Shown here piece after piece: positions 25,901 through 37,870 of a DNA stretch of 64,000 nucleotides (the stretch's first letter is position 1; every line of letters starts with the position of its first letter). The stretch comes from Acanthornis magna. Its lineage: Eukaryota > Chordata > Aves > Passeriformes > Acanthizidae. Location of the stretch: NCBI GenBank assembly GCA_036785705.1, contig JAWUZG010000070.1:1995001-2059000 (forward strand), given 5' to 3'. Both the position numbers and the translations under genes were made by a program. The notes below the pieces were generated by a model. It ran no database searches. It saw nothing but the letters and a program-made list of their open reading frames with translations, and was not told the DNA's origin.

Positions 25901-28767
25901 TGAACACCTGCTTCGCTGCACGACAGTGCACAGAGTCCAGGATGGGACGTGCGGGAGGCATGGAGTCAAGGATGGGAGCTGTGAGCACACCGCACAGGCC
26001 ACAGCAGCCAAATAACACCAGGTGGGGACCACTTCTGCCTGTGCTTACCTGCTCTGAACAGCCTGACCCACCCCGTGCACCAGATCCCGAGCGAGAGGAA
26101 ATGGGAAGGCGAGTTTTCCACCGTTCCCTAAATCCCCAGTGGATCTCAGTGCTGTCAGTCAGCCAGGGCAGAGCCAGCAATGCAGTCTGCTGTTTTCAGT
26201 GTGCAAGTGGAGTAGTTCAAGCAGCCACAGTACTGCCAAAATCACCGTCAATAGTCACCTGTGACAAAAATGTGATGGCCATGAGCTACAGGACCTAGTG
26301 CAAGGAGTTGATCAATGGCCAACAAGACCTCTTATTGTTTATTTAAGCTGAGAAAACAAAGTGAAATGCAGTCAGCAAACCTTAGGATTGTGGGTATAAT
26401 GATTGTCACTCATCCATCAGGAGCAGGAGGAGCCAGCGGAAGCCAACCAGGGACTGAAGGTTTTTTCCTTTTTGGCTGGATTAGGCCAATTGCTCTGCCA
26501 AGTTAAGTTATGAGAGGTGACTCTGGCAAGCACAGGGTGGAAGAATACCTGAAAATCAGTCTGGCTTCGAACCTTTGGGGCTGGATTCCATGGCTGGTCT
26601 TACTTACTGCAGGTGCTGTGAACAGAGCCAGCTGCCCGGGGAGTGCCAGGAGGGGAGAACAAAACCCCTCTCTTTGAAATCAGCAGGAGCGTCTGTACAG
26701 CAAAACATGTCCATAGCATAAAGACTCTTGCTTTCCATCCCTCAGTTTCCCACCTGGAAATAGACACCATTTTTCTACCTTTCTCTGTCCTGTCTAATTA
26801 ATGTGTCAACTCTCTGTGGGTGGTGATGATCCACATCTTGGCTCTTATTCCAGGGGATGTCTCTGCAAATCCCTAGCTCACAGATCCTGACCCTGGGGAG
26901 AGTCCATGCCAATTAGAACCACGCAACAGCAAAGTAGCCCTTTCCAGAGGATGTTCCACCACCCATCGACAGAATGGCTCCTATTTCTTGTGATAGCCCA
27001 TCAAACTTTCGTGATTCCAGCATGTCCCAGACACCTCTTTCTTTCTCCTGTTTACCACAAAGCCATCTAGCTGATTCTTTCAGGTTCTTTTGGAAGGAGA
27101 GGGCAAGGAGCTCCCTGCCAAGCTGGCCTCTCCTGAAGTACATCCACTTCAAAAGGCCTCCACAGTCTCCTCAGGCCGATGTAAACTCCAGTCTTTCCAT
27201 TGTCTTTTCTGCAGTAAAGCCTTCCACACCCACTGCCCTTTGCTGAAAACCCTAAAGGCCACCCCTGGTCCTGCTTTGCATGAACATTCCAGACCATTTT
27301 CTTGCATTAGAGGAGGCTTCTTGTCACTCAATAGATCCTGCAGGAGACTTCAAACCCATGTGTTTCCCCTTTTTTTGGCTTACTGTAAAAGCAAGAAGTT
27401 GCTTAAGCAGATCACCAAGGATACATAAGACTTACTACTACTGCCTTTTGTTTGGCTCACTATGGTTACTGTAGGTTCGGAGAACACTGGCTAACTGAGA
27501 GCCTTTCTTGATTATTTTAAAGAAGTTTTCTTTATTTATTCTTCTTTTCCCTTTCTTCGAGGAGCTTTTGTAACAACAAATTCTCTGCAGCGCTTAAGAT
27601 GGATTATTCCATCTTTGTGTCCTTTCTATGATGAATGGTACATGTGATTCCTAAGCTGCAAACTTACTTGCTCAAGTTTCTCAATAAAAAAGAGGAGCAA
27701 TCAAGCAAAGATGTGTGCACACTGTATGCAGTTCCACAGGTGAGAGCAGAGCCACCTGTGAGCAGCAGATTAGGACAATTCCTGAGGGACACCAGGAGAT
27801 GCTCTGGAAAAAACAGCATGCCAGCATAGCAGGGTGTTGACAGAAGCAGCAGCAATTGCAATGACAAACTACTGCCCTTTTCGTGTCAGATATTATAATG
27901 ATGGGAAGAGAAGCATCACAAATGAACTGCTGGAGGTGGCTGTTCAGAATTCCTGAGCTGCTGAAAAACATTTTATAGGAACTGACAGGGTGAAAGAGGA
28001 AGAAATTTTGCCCCACAAAGGAAGAAAGAGAGGGAGCTTCCTCTGATGCAGGAAGTCCCTGACTTTTACAGGAGGAGCATTACAGAAAAATGTTATCTGC
28101 TTTAGACCTCCTGTTTTCAAATATTTTACTGGAACCATTTCCACTCTTTCCATCGGAAAGATGCATTTCCAGTTAATCTGGTGTTCATCTTTTACAAGGT
28201 CGTTAGCACCAGGGCAATGCAAGGGAAAGGGTTAAACCAGCAGTGCCTTTGAAAGAAAACACAGAAAATGTGCCTGTATCTATTCCAAATTCAACAGCCA
28301 AGGTTTTAATCACTTTTCAGTGCCCAGATTGGAACTTCAAACAGGAAAGCCTGGGATCTTTCATTTATTTGCCTGTCCACTACCAAGTGTAGCACAGCCA
28401 CACCAGACCACTTATGCATTGCACCCAGTACAGAGCAGGGCACACATATTTTGGCTGGCTCAGGAAACTGGTTGAGTTGCTGAATTGATGTGGGCTTTGT
28501 GTTAGAGATTTTTGACCCCCTGTGGAGTTCAGAGATGGTTCTCAAACCTAGAAACAAAGTTGCAGAGCTGCTGAATGTCTCCAGAGAATATGCTGCTCCC
28601 TGGTTCAACCTTAATGCCATGTCACAATTTGGGGGCAGCGACATGCAACAGACAGAAATTCCTCCCCATTGTCCCCAACCTCTGTGTCAGCATGATAGAG
28701 CAGTTAACACAATTCAATCAAGAAGTAGTTAAGTCAAAGGTCTCCCCCTGGAGCCATGTCTCTGCTG

Positions 28768-28896
28768 GATTTCCCCGTCCCTGGTGCAGACATGCATCTT
28801 GAGAGAATTCAGCTATTGACATTAACTCCAAGCTAAGGAAATAGCTTCCAAATTAGTTATTGTTTTATGCTGCAGGGAAGCGAGCAAGGCATTTTT
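28768..28896 (+). repeat. Direct duplication, copy 1 (129 bp)
   Basis: This segment aligns without gaps to 30209-30337, with only about half a dozen differences, several of them clustered near the right end. Similarity stops sharply on the left at GATTTCCCC. The shared core around CAGCTATTGACATTAACTCC is identical in both copies. Orientation is the same and the offset is 1,441 bp. No ORF or known repeat signature is visible. Confidence 0.9.
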
Positions 28897-30208
28897 TCTC
28901 ATAGTGTTCTGGATTGCTCTATAGTGACATTTCTGCTCCCAAGTGCAAAGCATAGTAGTGGACAGACTAATTTATTACAGGTAATCATACAAGGTTCATA
29001 TTGAATTAGTTCACTTGAGAGGCTGAACTTTTTTCAGTGGAAGAACAAGTTAAACTCCACAGTTTTGAAGGGCTGGCAGTGCTCTGAACCCTTTCCAATA
29101 CTTTAAAGTAAATCTGTTCCTTAACACAGGCAAAACAAGGCATTTTCTCCCGCCCTCAGCCTGAACGTGTTAATGAACGTCCAGGATGTGAGTGAAGGTG
29201 GTACAGACGGTACAGTGACTTTGGACACCAAAGCAGCAATCCAGCTGCAGACACGCCAGTGGGATCTGTGCAGGGGGGAAGCAACTTACTGACAAGTGCT
29301 GAGGATTCAAGGTCGTTCCTAGCACTACCCTGCAGGCTGCAACACTTCAACACCTTTCCATTTCCTGCGTGACTGTTTCCTGTCCTGGGAGCAAGGTTAA
29401 TCTCAGCAGCCAGCCTCTCAGCGAAAAGTGGCAAGAAGTGAATGGAAAACAGATTGCTGGCTTCGGCTCCAAGAGATAAGGAGCCATGCCTGGATGAGTT
29501 TGCGTCTGACTCCTCTTGGTGACTCTAAATTCCTAAGCCAGTGGAGGAAAGAAGGCTTAGCTCTTAAGATAATTTTCCACCTTCTTAAACACAAAACTGT
29601 TAGGCTCCCACAGAGATTTTTACATTTAAAAGAGGAAGGGGCAGGAAAAATCAAGTCTTCTTTCAACTAATGCACAAAGAAAGATGGGCCTATGATGCAG
29701 CTTTGATTCAGGCCTTCAAAAAGCCTCCAGGAGCTTTTCTGTAACAAGAGGCAAAACTAACAATAAATTTTCTCCACCCGTCTTCATATATACAAGACAA
29801 GGAACTAATCTGTGTTTGCTGCGGGTAACGCCTAGAGCTGTATCAGGTCCCTCTTTCAGAGGAACAGCACCAAGACTTCATCACAGACAAGTCCTACCCC
29901 AAGCCCTCCAAATCAAGGGGCAGGTTTGACAAACAGAGGGACGGGAAACGGATTTGGAAAAGCTGTGATGAGCAAGCAGAGACAGCACCAAAATCAGCTC
30001 TCAGACACACATTGTCAGCGTATGGACTGAACCTCTGGGCAAAGAGAAGAGCAGCTGCAGGACAGGGCAAAACCAGCTGGTTCTTAGCCAGAATAAATCC
30101 AATCACCAATGCTTCTTCCTGCCCTACCCTCCTGTTGCTCACAGCCCACAGCAACTGGGCAAGGCAAGGAAGGACTGAGGTGCACCTGGGTCAGTTCTGG
30201 AACAGTGA

Positions 30209-30337
30209 GATTTCCCCATCCGTGGTGCAGACATGCATCTTGAGAGAATTCAGCTATTGACATTAACTCCAAGCTAAGGAAATAGCTTCCAAATTAGTTA
30301 TTGTTTAATGCTGCAGGGAAGCAAGCGAGGTATTTTT
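30209..30337 (+). repeat. Direct duplication, copy 2 (129 bp)
   Basis: This is the partner of 28768-28896. The flanking sequences on both sides are unrelated to those of copy 1, so this is a small bounded duplication and not the visible edge of a long tandem one. High identity points to recent duplication, gene conversion or constraint. Confidence 0.9.
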
Positions 30338-33300
30338 GCAGAGCAGTGCTTGCCCTTTGAGGGACCACTTTCTCCTGTTCTTCCTCAGCTTCCTGCATGA
30401 GGCCAGCTCCAATCCCAGCCTGCAGAACACACCCTGTCTGTGCTCCTGGCAATCAGAGAGCCTTACTTCTCTGCTCACTGTTTGGTTTTTGCAAACAATC
30501 CATTCCAAGCATGCCACGGAGGCTATAGCACCAGGTGACACAAATATTGGGGCCTGAGCACATTAACTTGATCCTGTTTGGTCTGCGGCGATTATCGGCT
30601 GATATCAGCTCAAGGGGCTACAAGAACTCGTTCCCTGTTCCTCTGTTGTCACTGATACAGCTCGCCCCTCTGCAGAGCACACAAAGCCTGCACATGGCTG
30701 AGAGTTAATATTTGCTTCGCAAAAGGAGAGTTAAAAATAGCTGTTTGCTATAGAGTCTGCTGGAAAGGTCTTCTGCTCTGCCCCAAACACACCCAAGGAC
30801 TCCTTTTTTTTCACTTTGTTTTGTCATCCTGCCCTCAACATTACAGCTCTTTCTCACATTTCTCACAAAGTGTCAGTAATTAAAATCCCAGTTCCTACAA
30901 CATTTTGACAGTGAGCCCATTACAGTCTAGGCAAGGGGCTATCAGACAGGTGCCCACCCAGCCTAGAAGAAAGCACTGCCTCACAGCTATGGAGTCCATG
31001 GCACTCAATGTTCCTCACCCAGTGCCACGCATCCCTCAAAAATGGAGATGAGCCTGTAGAGACATCTGTAATTACTAAAACTGAGATAAGGTGCTGCTCA
31101 GGGACTGTCTGAACCTACAAACTTTAGTTTATACAGTCAATGGCATCAGCTGTTCCCTAATCCTTCCCACCTGTACAGGGCCCACACACCATCTCCAAAT
31201 AGCCCTTCTTGGTGGTTGCAGCGTATCCCTCAAACTATAGGATGTCATGGACTGACATTCACTCACAAACCAAAAGGTAAAAAGTGCAAGAATTGGCCTA
31301 CCTCAAAAATGCCACCTTTGGCACTGAGGGCAAATGGATCAGCACAGGGACATGTTATTATTTTTTGCTGTTGGCAGATTGTTTTGCTTTGCACTGCACG
31401 ACCTTCTGTAACTTCCGTTGCCTCCCTCTGCCCGTCCTTGCCATCTAGGAAAGCAGACCAGTTGGAGATGTGTCTGCAAAGTTGTATTAGTTCCTTACTC
31501 CAAGGACAAGTTTTCAAGGCTGGGGAAAGCCAACCCTAGCGTCACAGGAACAGCCATAGAAGGAAATTCAATTACTGCTTTCATCTACTGACTGTTCTAA
31601 AATCATGGCACAAATGGCAATGTTTGGAACTTGCCTTTCAATCCTTGTTACATTGCACTGCCTTGTGCCCTTCTCTACAGGATGCCTAACAAGTTTTCCC
31701 AGACTTTTGTATTATTTTTTATACTTGCTTTTATGACCTATATCACCACAACCCCCTGAGGCTTGATAGGGGGACCAACTGCCAGGAGACTTTCTTTGAA
31801 TAATCTCATTTTAGGGTAACTGGAAAATCAGTTTGGTAAACTGGAAAATCTCAGGTAAGAAAATAAGGCTGAGATGTACACACCTGGGTTTGGATCAGAG
31901 GAGAAAGGAGACAATCAGCAGCTCTCAAAGTGCAGTTGTCGAGGGGTTTTTTCATCACATGATTAGGCAGTGAACTTCCTGACTTGGCATATTGCTCACA
32001 TGAATTCAAAGCAGAAATGTCAAAAAAATCCACCCTGCAACCAGGTAACTCCATAAATTAGGTGAATCTAAAGCTATGGAATTTTCTGGCTACTGGAACA
32101 GGTAGTGCTTATCTTTCCTGTAGACAGATCCTCGGCCCCAGCATGGCCAGTTCCTGCTTTTGATGTTTGCCACTTCTCTTTCCCTTATTTCCCTTCCCCA
32201 ATATTAACACTTCCATTATACCTATTTTAAATAGCAATAATGATTGTAATGAAAACAGCAGTAATCTTCCTCAAGAACTTTCCCTCCATTAGCTAATTGG
32301 ACCTTTCAACACTATGAGGAGACAGCAGGAAGTATTGTTCCTAAATTAGAGAGGAATAAAAACAGGAGCCATGTTTATGTAACTTTTCCAGGGTCATAGA
32401 AAGCACCACATGGCAGCGTTGGAGTCACACTCCCTGCTCTGACTGAGGTCATGGCTGCACTGATGCCAAACCAGGCTCCCCATCTTTAATATTTCATCCA
32501 CGTGCCCAGCACCAGGGCATCTTCTCTCACAGCAGTGTTCCCCTTCCTACAACCGTGAGGAACTGCTCTTGGATGTCCTTCCATCATTATTTCTGGTTTC
32601 CCACTTGTCTCCCCAGCTTTTAGTCTCCTCTGTTTGCTGCAGTTTTCCCCTCCCTCATGATGCTGTCATTTCCCTTTCTCCCTTTTGCCCTCCTTCATCA
32701 TGCTCTTGCTTCCTCCCTGAGCCCAGTAATACAAACTATTAAATGCTAAACAGTCTATATCTGAGAGGAAATAAAAACAGATGATGCAGCAGAGCCGTGC
32801 TTGATGAACCAACAGGAGCTCTTGCCAGCACTCAATAGCTGCTGAAAGGATTTAGGTATTCACATCTCTCTCATTTTAATGAGAATGACATCAAATTTTT
32901 AGTATTCTTTGAAGATCAAAGCTCAGAGCAGCCAACAGCAAATAAAACTCAGTTCAACATTCAGAGAGGTGTCCTTCAGGGCAGGAGAGTACCACTGGCA
33001 TCCCTAGGGATGAGAAGGAAAAGCTAGCAGACTTTCCAGAAGGAGCTGGGCCAGCTCACCCCAGCATCTTGACTCACTGCCAGGTCACACACCCTGCACA
33101 ATGCCACAGCCAGAGCTCCCCTCGGACCAGAGAATGGATGGCAACAGCGCGGGGCTCAGAGCAACGGTGCCGGGACAAAAGAGGAATTTCACGGTCCAAG
33201 CCATTGTCATCACATCACTCTTGGCAAACTCTTTCTTTATTCCCCCAGCCTTCTGTAATTATTAAAAAGTCTTCTCAAGTGAATTTAGTGGCCATGAAAG

Positions 33301-34061
33301 ATGCCAGGCTCACAGCCCGGGAGATTCCTTTTCCTTGCCTACAGATCAGCTTGTCACCCTTCCTCCCTGCCGCCTTCTTCCCAGTTTCTTTTGTCTCCAA
33401 GAAAGACTCTTCCTCTGACATCTACAGGGATGGTCAGCTCCACAGATCCAAGTGCAGCAGCTAGTTTTTTTTAAAAATGGACATTTCTGTGTACCAGGCT
33501 ATCCAAATGGAAAAGATCACGGGAACTGAAGAGCCTGTTCTTGCTCTGGCCGTGTGGATGTCTTGAAGTGCTTCCTGATCTTCGGGAGAGGAGAGAGATG
33601 GAGCAATAAACCCTACGAGGGAGAGATGGCCAAAGCCCTGCTCGGTTTGCCCCTGCAGTCACTATCCCTGTCCTCTGCTGCCACCCCGCGGCTGCTAAGC
33701 ATTCAGGGGACAACTGCTTTTCCATGGAACTCATTTCACATGGAAATAATTTTTCAATTATTACTGTTGTGAAAATAGAGCAGTGCTGCACTTAAGACAC
33801 AGAGAATATCTGAAAGATCCAAAGGCAGATGCTTGAATAAAATTTTTTTTGCGTGGGAAAGCAAGAAAAAACTGTTGAAGAGTGGTATTTACCTTATTTT
33901 GCAATTTAAATACTGAAACCCCAGGCAGACTCATCAGGAAATGCTGCAGCCCTTTAAGTACAAAATGAGAGGAAAGGGGTCCTGATCCCTTCAGTTTGTC
34001 TGGCTGATAGCTTTCAATGCTCCCCACTCTGAGAGACATGACCTCTGAGGTCTCTTTTTCC

Positions 34062-34103
34062 TTCTTTTTCCTGATAGTATCCTCCTTTTTCCTGATTGTA
34101 TCG
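34062..34103 (+). repeat. Imperfect 21-bp tandem repeat, two copies
   Basis: Two adjacent 21-bp units, each with the core CTTTTTCCTGAT, differ at three positions (34062-34082 and 34083-34103). Confidence 0.8.
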
Positions 34104-35051
34104 TTCACCTTGTGGTTGAGAGGCCATTGCCTGTGAGTTTGTCCTGAAAGCACCTTAGGCTGCCAAAAACTGGATAAAATTCATGTTAACAAGCACTGAA
34201 TTTATTTTGTTCGTGCTCTGTCAACTCTTTAACTACTGCCCAAGAAATTCCCTGCCCACATGTCAGCCAAAATGTCTCCAAAGTACATGGGAGGGTTTTT
34301 CACCAGCTCAAGAGAATGCTGGAGCAATTTGGAAACTATAAGAGCAGGCTTAGCTAGTGATTAACAAGGCATTTCGCAGCATTCTGTGAACTTCCTTGTT
34401 AATTTTATACTGCAGATAGGAACATCAATAGTGCAAAAACTGCCAGGGTATGAAAGACATTTGTTCTCTTCTACCTTAAAAGAATCCCTTCAGATGTGGG
34501 TGACAGGAAAAGGTGCTCCCTAAAGCCACTCTCACAGTCACACACAGCACCTATTGCTCTCTTTGCCTGAATCCTCTGAAGAAGCCACATCTTGCTGGGA
34601 ACTGTCTTTTCCAGACATTTTAGGGAGGAGAATTTATACCTGCATTTCCAAGCTTATTCATTTACCAAGCCAAACACTTTTTGGCAAAACTATTTCTAGC
34701 TGCAGCAGACACACAAATTAATTCAGCTGCAGCTCAGTTTGAGGCAGGTCCAAGTTTCCAGAGCTGTCAGGTGCCACAGAGATGGATGAGGTAAACATAC
34801 CTGTAAAAGCACCAGGCACATTGCCTGCTCTCTTCCTCCATCCTGCATGCTTTGGATTTACATCTTGCCCTGCATCTCAGGCATGACATGTAAATGCTTT
34901 TCTAGCGGAAGGGTTTCAAATTGTTGTTCTGCCATATGTGCCAGGGAAAAGTCCCACATAAGCATTGCAAACAAAAACTGAACACACACATTCCCTTCCT
35001 GCCTTCTCCTCCACTTGGTCCCATTTCCTCATTTCTCACAGTTCTCTACTC

Positions 35052-35075
35052 TTTTTTTTTTCTTTTTTTTTTTTC
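35052..35075 (+). repeat. Poly-T tract
   Basis: A T-rich run of about 24 bp interrupted by one C, in an AT-rich pyrimidine stretch of intron 1. It is simple sequence only. Confidence 0.85.
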
Positions 35076-37149
35076 CCTGCTGTTCTGTTTCCAAAAATGT
35101 CATTGAAAATAAACTGACAGGACAAACAACTCTGAGATTCCCACTAGCAAGGGTGATGTGAAATGACATGTTCAGCTGTCAGCAGTGAAAGGCCCTTGAT
35201 CTCAGGAAGAATTGGATTACAAGGATTCCATATTCCAATTTTATATCTGAACTAGGGCAGCACACAAAATGAGCCCTAACTCCTGCATCATGAGAAGGCC
35301 ATTTGGCTTGCTGGCCTCCTTTTTTCTTGCATGTGCTACCAGGGTCTGGAGGTATTGTTACAAACACAGGGTGATGGATGAATCCAGGTACAAGGAGCAC
35401 TTAGTATCCAAATATTGCACAACCTCTTCCATTTTCTTAGCTTCAGTCTTAAGCATTGAAAAATCCTATTTGTTTTTACACAATGCACTGGAAACTTTAC
35501 CCTCGCATCCTGGGGTGGGAGGAGGAAGAAGAGGAGCAGGGATAACTACAAAGGAAGGGAATGTGCCTGCTAAAGCCAGTCACTACACAGAGGCTAAACA
35601 GCATTTCTTTAATTGCCGTAGCTCCAGGGGATAAGGCAGCAGGCACATGTTTTTATAAGCTGAATTCTACATTAATGAAAATCCCAGGACATTCCTGTAA
35701 GAGCAGAGGCATTAGTGGCAGCTGGGACGCTGGCCAAATTCCAGCGAAGGTAACTACACTGTTTCCCTAGGGTCTCCCCACCACTTCAGTGAATGTGGTC
35801 AATTGTTTCAGCTCCAAGTTGCTCCGAAGCATCCCTGGGATGTACAGTTCTCTGGGATAACATTCTCACTTAAGGAATCTTGGTGGAATTTAAAAATAGG
35901 TCCTGTGAATGATGACAGTGTCCTTTCTGGCAAACAATTTTTCAACAACAGCTTTGAGACAAACAAGCTGCAGAAAACTAGAAGATTGCATAAAAGTTCC
36001 AAGACGAAAGAACAAAAAGTACACTGGAAACCTCAAAGCAGAAATACTGTGGCAGACACTGCTCTGTTTTGAATTAGTTTAATTAATATCCTTCCAGGGA
36101 CTTGCCCAAGCATTGCTAAACTCAGTATATGCCTTTTCCATTTCATGGAGTTTGGATGAAGCCTATACAGAAGGATTTTTCAGGGAAAAAATCCTCTGTA
36201 AGAGGGCTTGAAATGGATATTTTCTTTGCTATGGCTACCGATGGCCAGTAGCAACCCTTCCTCCAGGCTTCCAAATTTTGAAAGATACCATTTCTATCAG
36301 AGAAAGTGTCTTTATATGAGTTGGTGAAAACCAGGCACTGCCTTGTCTGTATCAAAGAAGGCTGTGCTGAACTTGTGAAAAGCTTGGATGAGCTTTGAAG
36401 ACCAGCTCACATTCAAAGGGCCTGGCAGGAGAAGAGCAAAATCACAGGGAAGTGGGACAACAGACCTTAAGGATGCAAGTGTGAGTTTCCAGCTGTCCCA
36501 GCAGAGACTTCTGGGAACACTAATATTGAACTGCTGCTGTTTGCTCTCACCCTTGCCAACATAATAATTAAAAATGTTCAGTGCTGGCCCTTTGAAAAGC
36601 TGCACAGAACACCAGTTCCAGTAAAATCCCAGCATCTATTCCTCAAGCTGAATTAGGAGCAAAGCCAGCTATTCTCTTTCAGTTGAATCTCCCTTTTGCT
36701 GACAGGACAGACCCCCAGATTTGAACAGAGCCCGAGCAATTTTATTTCCTCCTGTTCTGGCCCTTACTGAGGGCCTTCATTGCATGGAGAGCCAAAATAC
36801 AGAGTATGAAAACAGCACAGTGATCATGGAGGCCTCTTGACTGCTCCTGTTGGATCCTAGAGATCCCTATGAAAATTGCAGATGTAACTGTGTGCTGAGG
36901 TATATCTTCAGAGCTATAGTGCGTGTAATGCAGGGATGGGGTCTCTCCTCTCTACTTGCCACTACTATTGTCACCATTTGTCACATGAACTGCCTTCATG
37001 TCCGTCTCTGGGGAAGCTGGTTTCAATTATTGATCAAATATATATAAACCTCTGTAGGTTTGACCCTGGCCAAATGCCAGGCACCTGCTCTCTCTACTTT
37101 CTCCTGCTGCAGCTGTGCAGAGGAAAAGAAAAAAACTAACACAAACACA

Positions 37150-37870
37150 CCGCACTCGTGAGTTGAGATAAAGACTCACTCACCTCACAGGGAGGATGCA
37201 CTGAGGAAAAGGCTAAACAGGTTGCAAACTGAAAGTTGCAAAGTGATTCATTAACCTAACAGAGTCGGAGGATAAAAGAGAGGCAAAAATAAGCTCTTAA
37301 GACACCGTTTCTACACTCACCCCCCTTCCCTCTTAAGGCACCATTTCCCTCCTTCCCACCAACAGCCACGGGGCGGGGTGGGTCAGGGTATGGGGTTTTT
37401 TCTTTGGTCAGTTCGTTAGGGAGAAGAGTCCTCTACTTAGCTATGGGGTCCCTCCCACAAGAGACAGTCCTCCTGCTCCCCCATGGTCTTCACCACGGCT
37501 GGCAGAGGGTTTTCAGCTCCGGCGCCTGGAGCATCTCCTCCCCCACCTTCTCCACTGACCTTGGTGCCTCCATGTTGTTTTCCCTCACATATTTTCACCT
37601 CCTCCTCCTCCGGCTAAAAAGAAGTGCGTGCTCATAATGTTTTGATTTCTTCTTAAATATGTTTTCACAGAGGCGTAACTAACATCTCTAATTGGCCCAG
37701 GTTTGGCCAGCAGCATGTCCATCATCTTCAGAGCCATCAGAGATTGGCTCTGCCGGACATGGTGGAAAACTTCCAGAACCTTCACACAGGACACACAGGA
37801 GCCATCTTTGTACCCCACCCTACTCACTAGCAAAAACTGGGCCAAGCAAAACCAACACAAAACCACAGAA
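37150..37870 (-). mobile_element. Degraded endogenous-retrovirus-like repeat
   Basis: Several phrases match, from memory, an interspersed repeat common in bird genomes: GAGTTGAGATAAAGAC near 37158, a stretch around CTCCGGCGCCTGGAGCA near 37516, TTAAATATGTTTTCACAG near 37653, and a segment near 37745-37770 around GCCGGACATGG. I recall this as retroviral (ERV) material that usually appears in this orientation when the element lies on the minus strand. Both boundaries are approximate and there are many substitutions and gaps, so it is old. I cannot name the family with certainty. Confidence 0.5.

Noticed and set aside
37404..37637. A 77-residue plus-strand open frame
   Set aside because: It lies within the ERV-like repeat in antisense and has no retroviral protein motif.
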